Shown here piece after piece: positions 9,641-14,982 of a stretch of DNA of 64,000 bases. The position numbers were made by a program, and so were the translations under genes. The stretch comes from Desulfovibrionaceae bacterium (GTDB lineage Bacteria > Desulfobacterota > Desulfovibrionia > Desulfovibrionales > Desulfovibrionaceae). The notes under the pieces were generated by a model. That model was not told where the DNA came from, did not search any database, and saw nothing but the letters and a program-made list of their open reading frames with translations. The DNA is taken from assembly GCA_028689675.1 (NCBI GenBank), contig JAQVCS010000004.1:62001-126000 (forward strand), written 5' to 3'. How positions within the stretch are numbered: position 1 is the stretch's first letter; each line of letters starts with the position of its first letter.

Positions 9641-9795
9641 GACAAGGTGCGCTCGTCTGCCACAAAACCACGACCAGCAGTGCGTAAAGGCTGCCAGCCG
9701 CGCAAAGTGCCTCGGTAAGAGCCAGCCTCTAGCGATGCCTGCGGCATGGCGCGGGACTGGGACAAGGCAGCAACAGACCGAATGGAGCGGCTCAT
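9616..9795 (-). pseudogene. Phage portal protein, N-terminal stump (59 codons)
   Basis: Starts MSRSIRSVAALSQSRAMPQ and continues with SYRGTLRGWQPL, resembling the N-terminus of lambda-type portal proteins. A stop follows at 9616 where portal sequence ends and tape-measure sequence begins. The ATG overlaps the stop of the gpW-like gene by 4 bases, the usual coupling of gpW and portal in lambda-like phages. What remains cannot make a portal. Confidence 0.6.
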
Positions 9796-10037
9796 CGGCG
9801 CAACCTCCTATCATACGGAAGGCGGGCTTCCACAATGACAGGCCCGCGTGTACCCGCAAGAGCGGAAAGCTCGCCCTGCAAATAGGCAAGGTGCTCGCGA
9901 ATGGCTGGCAGGTCTTGCCGCTTTAGCGAACGCGAGCCAATAGTATACGACTCACCAGAGGCGCACTTTTTCAGTGCGTCCTTATACATGCGGATTTGCT
10001 CATCCAGCTCCGCGCGTGTCCAAATTGAGGTGTTCAT
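9792..10037 (-). CDS. gpW-like / DUF6148 phage head-tail joining protein
   Basis: 81 residues starting MNTSIWTRAELDEQIRMYKD, with the helical pattern of small head-tail connectors that follow the terminase in lambda-like phages (ALKKCASGESYTIGSRSLKR, then a short helix). The ATG at 10037 fits the family, but no strong ribosome site precedes it and a 9-bp tandem repeat lies just upstream. Probably intact but stranded in a dead prophage. A second, degraded copy of its front half lies at 11041-11143. Confidence 0.65.
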   Translation of the reverse strand: MNTSIWTRAELDEQIRMYKDALKKCASGESYTIGSRSLKRQDLPAIREHLAYLQGELSALAGTRGPVIVEARLPYDRRLRR

Positions 10038-10142
10038 GGGGACTAGCCATACCACGTCTGGAGGGGCTTGTCGTGGACGTGGTGGACGTAGTGGACGTGG
10101 TGGACAGAAATTTGCAAAAAGTGAAACTTTTTTGCAGGGGGA
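9925..10142. repeat. Copy A of a duplicated gpW-leader segment
   Basis: Matches 11041-11143, except that copy B lacks about 120 internal bases. Shared blocks are TAGTATACG followed by CTCACCAGA, then GCGCACTTTTTCAGTGCG, and at the far end a dyad of TTTGCAAAAA and CTTTTTTGCA followed by a G run. The two copies flank the lipoprotein gene. Confidence 0.75.
10073..10105. repeat. 9-bp tandem repeat, about four units
   Basis: Units close to GTGGACGTG repeat in register immediately upstream of the gpW-like gene. This looks like a slippage-prone repeat and may have displaced that gene's native ribosome site. Confidence 0.7.
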
Positions 10143-10241
10143 AATGCTCATTCTCGTGCTTGCCATCAGCAAAGAGGCAGCCTAACCTTTTTATGGTCAG
10201 ACCGCTTTTTTTTTGCTATGTGGCAAACAGGAGGAATATTC

Positions 10242-10970
10242 ATGCTAAAAAAACATTCTATTTTTGCATCTCTCTTGCTTTCTTTGTGCATACTGTCTGG
10301 CGCAGGCTGCACTGATGACAGCCCTCAGATCAAAAACACGGCAAAAGCTCCTGCTGCCACGACACAGGCAGTCACAATCCCTAATTGGGATATGACAAAA
10401 CTTAAACCTCTGCCTTATGCCGCTGTTCAGGCAGACAAGGAACATCGGGCAACTATCAATCGCACCAAGCTGACCGTGCGTATAGTGCTGGCAGAAAAAA
10501 ATGCTGACGGTAAAATTGCCCAGCTTTCTCACCACGAGAACGTCAGCAAAGAGCAACTGACGGCGACAGTCATTGCCGCAGCAAAATATTATGCTCAAAA
10601 AACAGGTGCGGACTATGTAGGCATAGCCTTAGACCCACAGTTTCCTGCTGGCTGTGATACGCCACTTGCCATTGCTGATTACGCCCCTGACGGCAAGGGT
10701 GTTTCTGGCAAGGATAACTGGACATGACAAATGATTCGTGTGGTTGAACACGGCATGACAGCACGGGCATTAGAAATTTCACGCCTCTGGGCTGCAATGC
10801 GTGGACAGTACCAAACAGCACAAGGGTTTACTGATGAAGAAGCTCTGGTTAAAGCAATAGCGAAAAAACTAGGTATTCCAGAAAAAGAAGCTGGGCTTCC
10901 TATGATGGTAGATGACAGCGTGCCCGTAGAAGTGGCAGGTATGGTTGAGGCATTGGCAGGGCTGGAATAG
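10242..10970 (+). pseudogene. Lipoprotein (DUF4875-like) interrupted by an in-frame TGA
   Basis: The first part (10242-10727, 161 codons) starts at an ATG preceded by AGGAGG. It has a signal peptide ending LSGAGC, so export as a lipoprotein is likely, and a domain containing GADYVGIALDPQF. A TGA at 10725-10727 follows NWT. The same frame then continues without a shift for 80 codons (10731-10970) with ALEISRLWAAM and AKKLGIPEKEAGLP, which read as the rest of the same domain. A TGG to TGA change at a Trp would explain it. Readthrough or selenocysteine is possible, but no typical SECIS was recognised. A strong terminator follows. Confidence 0.65.
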
Positions 10971-11001
10971 AAATAAACAGCGTGAGCTTCTCATCTTTTA
11001 C

Positions 11002-11042
11002 AGGGCTGTGGTTTTTACATTACCACAGCCCTATTTATTTTT
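11002..11042 (+). terminator. Rho-independent terminator after the lipoprotein gene
   Basis: An 11-bp stem (AGGGCTGTGGT with ACCACAGCCCT), a 9-base loop, then a T-rich tract. Confidence 0.85.
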
Positions 11043-11143
11043 GCCGCAGTAACGAACACGAGCTGATAGTATACGGCTCACCAGAAGCGCACTTTTTCAG
11101 TGCGTTCTTAATTTGCAAAAAATGAAACTTTTTTGCAGGGGGA
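11041..11143. repeat. Copy B of the gpW-leader segment (deleted form)
   Basis: Degraded counterpart of 9925-10142. The inner 120 or so bases, including the gpW start and the 9-bp tandem repeat, are missing, and both ends are kept. Read on the minus strand it still encodes pieces such as KKCASGE. Confidence 0.75.
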
Positions 11144-11260
11144 AGAGAGGCGAAAGGGGCTTGTGCGGGGGGAAGGAATTATATAGAGGAAGGAAGTCTC
11201 GTTTATGGGGCAAGCCTTCTTTTCCGGTTCGGTCGGCAGGCGAGGAAAAGGAGGTGCGCT

Positions 11261-11347
11261 ATGAGGAGACTCAAGCACTTACTGGAAGTTGTCATCATCT
11301 ACGCTCTTAAGCGTTTGATTGACTGGTTCTTCGATTTGAAGGACTAG
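11261..11347 (+). CDS. 28-residue basic amphipathic membrane peptide, possible type I toxin
   Basis: ATG preceded by AAAAGGAGG at 6-7 bases. The peptide starts MRRLKHLLEVVIIYALKR and ends WFFDLKD. Its size, one hydrophobic stretch and charged ends match type I toxin peptides. A terminator hairpin follows, and a minus-strand promoter candidate faces it from 11402-11429. The segment AAGCCTTCTTTTCCGGTT upstream (11212) recurs inverted downstream (11405). I do not recognise the family. Confidence 0.5.
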   Translation: MRRLKHLLEVVIIYALKRLIDWFFDLKD

Positions 11348-11357
11348 AAATAAGCAA

Positions 11358-11387
11358 CCCCAGCGAGTGCGTGAACACTTGCTGGGG
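11358..11387. terminator. Hairpin terminator after the 28-residue peptide
   Basis: CCCCAGCGAGTG pairs with CACTTGCTGGGG around a 6-base loop, 10 bases after the stop codon. The stem is nearly symmetric, so it could serve both strands. A partial copy of its left arm recurs near 11582. Confidence 0.6.
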
Positions 11388-11401
11388 CTAAATCTGGTTA
11401 C

Positions 11402-11429
11402 ACTCTAACCGGAAAGAAGGCTTCGACAA
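11402..11429 (-). promoter_or_regulatory. Candidate antisense promoter facing the 28-residue peptide gene
   Basis: On the minus strand: TTGTCG, a 16-base spacer, TAGAGT. A transcript would run into the terminator hairpin shared with the peptide mRNA. It lies inside the inverted copy of the segment found upstream of the peptide. The remaining sequence between 11430 and 11634 shows no gene. Confidence 0.35.
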
Positions 11430-11634
11430 ACTCTCCGAGTCTGCCGGGGGTCGTGGGTGCAACAACACCTGCGACCCTTTCTTTGTCTTTAGCTATTTTT
11501 ACGGCTGTTGGCAAGGGGCTGAAATAAGATTGCCCCGCCATTTTTATATAGCGACTGCGGTGGGACTCGCCTAAGCTACAACCCCAGCGAGTTCTGAAAC
11601 ACTAAAAACTTAAATCACACCGTACATGCATCTC

Positions 11635-11847
11635 TTATCTCATTTTGCAATCTGGCACATACGCCCCCACGGCGTCCAAATCTTTCAGGGCTTCTTCCAG
11701 CACTGTCGCCACATCCTCCGTGCTTTCCAAAGAGCCATTTTGGTAGCAGATGCACAAATTAAGATAAGCCCGAACCAGCCTCAGCTTTGCCTGCGCCCTG
11801 TTGAAGGTTTGCGACACTAATTCTTGCTTGTGCTCTTGGTTAGGCAT
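11635..11847 (-). CDS. Small conserved prophage protein, family shared by both remnants
   Basis: 70 residues starting MPNQEHKQELVSQTFNRAQ, predicted mostly helical, with GGGGG 6 bases before the ATG. The pattern TFNRAQAKLRLVRAYLNL and a later VLEEALKDL align with a truncated gene at about 56990-57141 in prophage remnant 2 (AFARACAKVRLAQEYVTL, MLGDALREL). I know no function. Its presence in both remnants suggests related phages. Confidence 0.6.
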   Translation of the reverse strand: MPNQEHKQELVSQTFNRAQAKLRLVRAYLNLCICYQNGSLESTEDVATVLEEALKDLDAVGAYVPDCKMR

Positions 11848-12066
11848 GACGCACCCCCTGCCCTTCAGTCTGTCCCAGAGCCAGAAAGTACATGGGTATG
11901 GAAAGGGCGCTCCGCAAGCGGAGCGCAGCAGGGGAAAGGCATTTTTGCTTTATGCTTGTGGAAATAAAACAATAAAGGCAAAAAGCCCAAAGGCATAAAG
12001 ACAATTTACTCTGTATATTCATAGTCTTACCTCTCTTTTTCTTCTTTCTTTTCTCTTTATAGCAAT

Positions 12067-12366
12067 TCAGGTGGTGAGTGTTTGAGCAAAGGGCAAAGTC
12101 TCCCCTTGTGCTGGGCTTACCAGCGGGGACTTTGCCCGAAGCGTGGCTTCAGTCTGGAGCCGTGCCTTCGCTTTGGGGCTTGCCTCATGCACATGGGCAA
12201 GCTCAGGAACTTTTCGGCTTGTGCGCCGCCTGCCCTGCGTCTTTTCCTGTTGCGTCTCTGCGCTTGCAGCATGGGCTCGTGGTTCTGCTTTGCCTGCTGC
12301 TGTGCCCACTGGGTTTACCCTCTCACACAACAGCGCTTCCTTTTGCCACACTTAAAAGCCGTATAA
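12067..12366. other. GC-rich segment with overlapping weak frames, no gene called
   Basis: Open frames exist on both strands (12082-12366 plus; 12067-12351 minus, GTG start), but none has a ribosome site or a recognisable domain, and their compositions look like chance translations. The wider stretch 11848-12404 contains nothing else I can support. Confidence 0.4.
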
Positions 12367-12404
12367 GGGCGGGCTGTGGCTTGCCCTTCCTCTGCAGGAT
12401 TGCA

Positions 12405-12447
12405 CTAAATTTTATTTCTTGTAAATAACTAAATTTTAGCCTATCTT
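12405..12447 (+). promoter_or_regulatory. Promoter and operators of the small repressor gene
   Basis: TTGTAA (12419), a 17-base spacer, TATCTT (12442). The word CTAAATTTTA appears inside the spacer (12429-12438) and again, as CTAAATTTTATTTC, just upstream (12405-12418). Its core AAAT-N3-ATTT is a dyad. Operators placed over a promoter suggest autorepression. Confidence 0.6.
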
Positions 12448-12490
12448 GAACGATATAAAATTTATGCTACGAGAGGAGGAAAAAGGGGTA

Positions 12491-12799
12491 ATGAAAATGT
12501 TCACCAAACAAGAAATGAATGATTGGGATGAGAACATTAGAAAACAGCTCGTAGCGCGAAAAGCAGAACTTGGATTTTCTGATGCAACCCTAGGAAAAGC
12601 CGCTTTTGATGGCGTGGCAGCAATGCCAAAAGGCAAGGTACAATCAATACTTACAGCACAAGGAGCTGGGGAAAACAGGAAGGGGCAAAATATACGAGCA
12701 GCCGACCTAATGAACCTTTGTGAGGCTTTACGCCTGAGCTGGTATGATGTGATGAATAAGGCACGAATTGAGGTGAAAGAGGCGCGAGGAAAAGAGTAA
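12491..12799 (+). CDS. Small HTH-like phage repressor (putative)
   Basis: About 102 residues (MKMFTKQEMNDWDENIRKQL). The middle, ARKAELGFSDATLGKAAF then MPKGKVQSILTAQG, has the spacing of an XRE-like helix-turn-helix. The C-terminal NLCEALRLSWYDVMNKAR resembles the end of Cro/C1-type domains. AGGAGG lies upstream of the ATG at 12491, and a start 6 bases later is also possible. It is flanked by four copies of the word CTAAATTTTA, two at its own promoter and two at the next promoter to the right, which leads toward the micro-cassettes. DNA binding is inferred. Confidence 0.65.
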   Translation: MKMFTKQEMNDWDENIRKQLVARKAELGFSDATLGKAAFDGVAAMPKGKVQSILTAQGAGENRKGQNIRAADLMNLCEALRLSWYDVMNKARIEVKEARGKE

Positions 12800-12827
12800 A
12801 ACAGGCACAAAAACAAAAAATTATTTC

Positions 12828-12853
12828 AAAGCCCCAACTAAGGGGCTTTTTTA
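12828..12853 (+). terminator. Terminator after the repressor gene
   Basis: AAAGCCCC and GGGGCTTT around a short loop, then a T run. Confidence 0.75.
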
Positions 12854-12868
12854 CGTCAAAATATCGAG

Positions 12869-12919
12869 CTAAATTTTATTTCAAAAACAATTGACATAAA
12901 CTAAATTTTATTTCATCAT
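12869..12919 (+). promoter_or_regulatory. Second promoter with two repressor-type operators
   Basis: CTAAATTTTATTTC occurs at 12869-12882 and 12901-12914, on either side of TTGACA (12891). The -10 would be CATCAT or an offset of it, so the match is weak. Two operators around a -35 suggest control of the rightward cassettes by the neighbouring repressor. Confidence 0.5.
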
Positions 12920-13007
12920 TTCTCTACGCCAGACGTAAAGCCCGCAGAGGGGCGAGGCGGAGCAAAGGGGCTGATGAGGCTCTGGGCTGCCAAAAAGAAG
13001 AGCTTGT

Positions 13008-13036
13008 TTGACGCAGACAGTAAAAGTGCTTATGTA
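13008..13036 (+). promoter_or_regulatory. Promoter of micro-cassette 1
   Basis: TTGACG, 17 bases, TATGTA. The following GCAAGTGAGGTGGCGG, which includes the ribosome site, is repeated after the cassette 3 promoter. Confidence 0.65.
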
Positions 13037-13053
13037 GCAAGTGAGGTGGCGGC

Positions 13054-13218
13054 ATGAAACAAATTTTGACTGACAAACGCAAAGACAAGTTGGCTGATTA
13101 CTCGCTGAATATTTCTGTAGCCAGCTTCGCCGTTGCCGCTTTTGATGGCAACTGGTGGGGAGTTCTGCCCGCATTCCTTTTTCTTATTGTATTTTTTATT
13201 CTTACGCAGGAGGATTAA
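13054..13218 (+). CDS. Micro-cassette 1, first peptide (54-residue two-TM protein)
   Basis: 54 residues. The N-terminus MKQILTDKRKDKLADYSLN is charged. Two hydrophobic spans follow, separated by AAFDGNWWGVLP, and the C-terminus is TQED. GAGGTGG precedes the ATG. The W-W turn and layout match the first peptides of cassettes 2 and 3. Its own last codons (CAG GAG GAT) carry the ribosome site for the next peptide. Function unknown; a small inner-membrane protein is the only safe statement. Confidence 0.6.
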   Translation: MKQILTDKRKDKLADYSLNISVASFAVAAFDGNWWGVLPAFLFLIVFFILTQED

Positions 13219-13220
13219 AT

Positions 13221-13307
13221 ATGGCAATCTGGCTGGTTATCTCTGCTGTTGCTATCGTTATCGGTGCTTTGGCAATTTATGAACGTAAGGCTCGCAAGTC
13301 AGTTTAG
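13221..13307 (+). CDS. Micro-cassette 1, second peptide (28-residue single-TM)
   Basis: 28 residues: MAIWLVISAVAIVIGALAI, then a basic tail ERKARKSV. The ATG is 3 bases after the previous stop and is preceded by CAGGAGG, so coupling is likely. One hydrophobic span with a positively charged C-terminus predicts an N-out/C-in topology. It shares its layout with the second peptides of the other cassettes. Confidence 0.6.
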   Translation: MAIWLVISAVAIVIGALAIYERKARKSV

Positions 13308-13328
13308 TCTCCTATACGCTTTCTACTC

Positions 13329-13359
13329 GGGCGACTTCTTCGGAAGCCGCCCTTTTTTT
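13329..13359 (+). terminator. Terminator of micro-cassette 1
   Basis: GGGCGACTTC and GAAGCCGCCC around a 4-base loop (TTCG), then seven T. The same hairpin ends three further units (13839, 14256, 14558). Confidence 0.85.
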
Positions 13360-13360
13360 G

Positions 13361-13399
13361 CGCCTCAAAGCGGCATGTGGAATGCTGGACTGGAGCGTT
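13361..13399. repeat. Inter-cassette repeat, copy 1
   Basis: About 39 bases containing AATGCTGGACTGGAGCGTT. A near-identical copy lies at 13870-13909. Both sit between a cassette terminator and the next cassette promoter. Confidence 0.75.
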
Positions 13400-13416
13400 G
13401 AATTGTAACCCCCCGT

Positions 13417-13445
13417 TTGACGGTAATAGAAAACATGGTTATCTT
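13417..13445 (+). promoter_or_regulatory. Promoter of micro-cassette 2
   Basis: TTGACG, 17 bases, TATCTT. Same -35 word and spacing as cassettes 1 and 3. Confidence 0.65.
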
Positions 13446-13463
13446 GGATATACGGAGTAGGGA

Positions 13464-13622
13464 ATGAACAAAAAAGCGGTAACAGACTTAGCTGTAAACA
13501 CCTTATCGAATGTTTCAGTTGTAGGGTTTGCCCTTGGCTTATATGAACAAAAATGGTGGTGCATGGTCATTGCCGCATTAGCCTATGGGGCGGCATACTA
13601 TATTGCTGGGAGGTCTGAATAA
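13464..13622 (+). CDS. Micro-cassette 2, first peptide (52-residue two-TM protein)
   Basis: 52 residues starting MNKKAVTDLAVNTLSNVS. Two hydrophobic spans flank YEQKWWC, matching the N-W-W turn of cassette 1. It ends AGRSE. A GGAG lies 8-10 bases before the ATG. Its stop overlaps the next ATG (TAATG). Function unknown. Confidence 0.6.
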   Translation: MNKKAVTDLAVNTLSNVSVVGFALGLYEQKWWCMVIAALAYGAAYYIAGRSE

Positions 13623-13696
13623 TGACAATTTTTCTTGCTCTTGTATTTATTGCGATTGTTGCTGCAAGCGGCATTTATGCTCTGCGTAAATCATAA
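13622..13696 (+). CDS. Micro-cassette 2, second peptide (24-residue single-TM)
   Basis: 24 residues: one hydrophobic span (MTIFLALVFIAIVAASG), then IYALRKS. It is read from a TAATG overlap with the preceding gene, so expression should depend on translation of that gene. Confidence 0.55.
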   Translation: MTIFLALVFIAIVAASGIYALRKS

Positions 13697-13722
13697 CTGA
13701 TTTTAGCATGGAGGGTAGAACA

Positions 13723-13803
13723 ATGAGCCTGTGGCTTACTATGGCGATTATTATTACCATTGCTGGTGCTGCTGGGTTTTATTTGACCCGCAAGCAGAAT
13801 TAG
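13723..13803 (+). CDS. Micro-cassette 2, third peptide (26-residue single-TM)
   Basis: 26 residues: hydrophobic span MSLWLTMAIIITIAGAAG, then FYLTRKQN. GGAGGG lies 8 bases before the ATG. Only this cassette has two peptides of the second type. Confidence 0.55.
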   Translation: MSLWLTMAIIITIAGAAGFYLTRKQN

Positions 13804-13838
13804 GCAAGCAAAACTAAGCACACAATTTTGCACACTAA

Positions 13839-13868
13839 GGGCGACTTCTTTTGAAGCCGCCCTTTTTT
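13839..13868 (+). terminator. Terminator of micro-cassette 2
   Basis: GGGCGACTTC and GAAGCCGCCC with a TTTT loop and a T run. Same hairpin as cassette 1. Confidence 0.85.
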
Positions 13869-13869
13869 G

Positions 13870-13909
13870 CGCCCCCAAAGGGGCATGCGGAATGCTGGAC
13901 TGGAGCGTT
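13870..13909. repeat. Inter-cassette repeat, copy 2
   Basis: Counterpart of 13361-13399, with only a few differences in the first half. Confidence 0.75.
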
Positions 13910-13923
13910 AAGCAAGAGGAAAA

Positions 13924-13952
13924 TTGACGGCAGGGGCTAAAATGATTATGTA
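13924..13952 (+). promoter_or_regulatory. Promoter of micro-cassette 3
   Basis: TTGACG, 17 bases, TATGTA. The downstream leader is shared with cassette 1. Confidence 0.65.
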
Positions 13953-13970
13953 GCAAGTGAGGTGGCGGGA

Positions 13971-14141
13971 ATGCTTACATACTGGTCAAATGTTTTTGCA
14001 ATGCTCGGTGTTGCCCTTATCGCAACGGCCTTTTTTCGCCCAGAAGATTGGCAAGCGGGAACACTGCTAGGGGTTTATTTTATAGGCATTGGCGCATGGT
14101 TTACGGGTTTATCCCTCTCCCATAAAGGAGGAAAAAAATAA
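13971..14141 (+). CDS. Micro-cassette 3, first peptide (56-residue two-TM protein)
   Basis: 56 residues starting MLTYWSNVFAMLGVALIA. Two hydrophobic spans are separated by FFRPEDWQAG, and the tail is basic (SHKGGKK). GAGGTGG precedes the ATG. Its last codons provide an AAAGGAGG site for the next peptide, whose ATG overlaps the stop (TAATG). Confidence 0.6.
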   Translation: MLTYWSNVFAMLGVALIATAFFRPEDWQAGTLLGVYFIGIGAWFTGLSLSHKGGKK

Positions 14142-14230
14142 TGGCATATTATATCGCACTTTTTATCGGCGGCACGGTGGTTGCTGGTTGTGTATACTGG
14201 TATTACCAATATAGCAGCAAGCATTCATAA
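14141..14230 (+). CDS. Micro-cassette 3, second peptide (29-residue single-TM)
   Basis: 29 residues: MAYYIALFIGGTVVAGCV, then an aromatic stretch YWYYQY and a polar tail SSKHS. Coupled to the preceding gene by a TAATG overlap and a strong AAAGGAGG. Confidence 0.6.
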   Translation: MAYYIALFIGGTVVAGCVYWYYQYSSKHS

Positions 14231-14255
14231 ATAAGCATATACCCATTTTTCACTA

Positions 14256-14285
14256 GGGCGACTTCTTTTGAAGCCGCCCTTTTTT
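14256..14285 (+). terminator. Terminator of micro-cassette 3
   Basis: Third copy of the GGGCGACTTC/GAAGCCGCCC hairpin with a T run. Confidence 0.85.
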
Positions 14286-14302
14286 ATGCACAAGGAGGAA
14301 CA

Positions 14303-14551
14303 ATGTATATTATTACTCATGAATTCGACTTTGATTCCAACATTATGATAAAAAAGAATGATGCTGATTATAAAAAATTCCCCTTTACGTTTCGCCTTCT
14401 TGACGATGACGGCGTAATCTATTTTGAAGGCTGCTCCACAAGCTGCGATGATAACAAGGCATTCGCACCGCTCGATGACACAATGTACAGCGATGGCTGT
14501 ACAAGCATTCAATATTACGACACAGAAACAAACACATGGAAAACGCTGTAA
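14303..14551 (+). CDS. Small soluble acidic protein, unknown function
   Basis: 82 residues starting MYIITHEFDFDSNIMIKK, predicted soluble and beta-rich (FPFTFRLLDDDGVIYFEG), ending with SIQYYDTETNTWKTL. ACAAGGAGG lies 5-6 bases before the ATG. It follows the cassette 3 terminator closely and ends with a fourth copy of the same hairpin, so it may be a further unit of the array, though I see no separate promoter. Family not recognised. Confidence 0.6.
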   Translation: MYIITHEFDFDSNIMIKKNDADYKKFPFTFRLLDDDGVIYFEGCSTSCDDNKAFAPLDDTMYSDGCTSIQYYDTETNTWKTL

Positions 14552-14557
14552 CACTCA

Positions 14558-14588
14558 GGGCGACTTCTTCGGAAGCCGTCCTTTTTTT
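14558..14588 (+). terminator. Terminator after the 82-residue gene
   Basis: Fourth copy of the cassette hairpin (GGGCGACTTC with GAAGCCGTCC) and a run of T. Confidence 0.8.
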
Positions 14589-14627
14589 ATGCAAAAAAAT
14601 TACGGCAAAGCGCCTGAAGGAGTTCTT

Positions 14628-14786
14628 ATGACCACATTCACCATCACTTACCCTGCGGCAACAATTCATCAAATGCTCATCACCCTGCGCGCCAGCTTCA
14701 GCGTACCAGTGCGTATATGCGGCATACCTAACGGCTTTGATTGCAGCACAGGTATGCTCACCCTGCGTGTAGCAGTAGCTGCATGA
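14628..14786 (+). CDS. Small protein of unknown function (52 residues)
   Basis: Starts MTTFTITYPAATIHQMLITL. GAAGGAG lies 5 bases before the ATG. It contains two cysteines (RICGIPNGFDCSTG) and ends LRVAVAA. Last plus-strand gene of the cargo block, and it converges on the minus-strand HTH remnant. Function not recognised. Confidence 0.5.
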   Translation: MTTFTITYPAATIHQMLITLRASFSVPVRICGIPNGFDCSTGMLTLRVAVAA

Positions 14787-14789
14787 CGC

Positions 14790-14982
14790 TACTGCCCACA
14801 CTGGGCGGCTATGCAGATAACTGAGCACATCGTCCTCACGCACACGAACGCCCTTTCACGTCACCAAAGCGCACGGCGGGCAGGCTGCCAGAGTTCACCA
14901 AGGTATAAAAAAACGAGCGAGAACAGCCCAGCATAGCGCAGACCTGCCGCCAATTCAGCATGGTGATTTCTTCTTCCATCAT
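14790..14982 (-). pseudogene. AlpA/excisionase-type helix-turn-helix protein, frameshifted
   Basis: MMEEEITMLNWRQVCAMLGC and SRSFFYTLVNSGSLPAVRFG give the MerR/AlpA-like HTH that reads as DNA-binding. After DVKG the frame breaks, and the expected continuation VRVREDDVLSYLHSRPV is found in the next frame, so one base has been gained or lost near 14845. GGAGG precedes the start. Its ATG overlaps the stop of the terminase remnant. Confidence 0.6.

Noticed and set aside
10725..10727. Selenocysteine reading of the in-frame TGA
   Set aside because: The protein is not of a known selenoprotein type, no bacterial SECIS-like hairpin was evident directly after the codon, and a Trp-to-stop change explains it more simply.
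12067..12366. Overlapping frames of 94 codons on both strands
   Set aside because: No ribosome sites. The Cys/Leu-rich plus-strand and Ala/Arg-rich minus-strand translations look like shadows of GC-rich DNA, and neither shows a family motif.
13361..13909. CRISPR-like interpretation of the repeats in the cassette array
   Set aside because: Only two copies of the 39-bp repeat exist, 500 bases apart, with genes rather than spacers between them, and no cas genes lie in the window.
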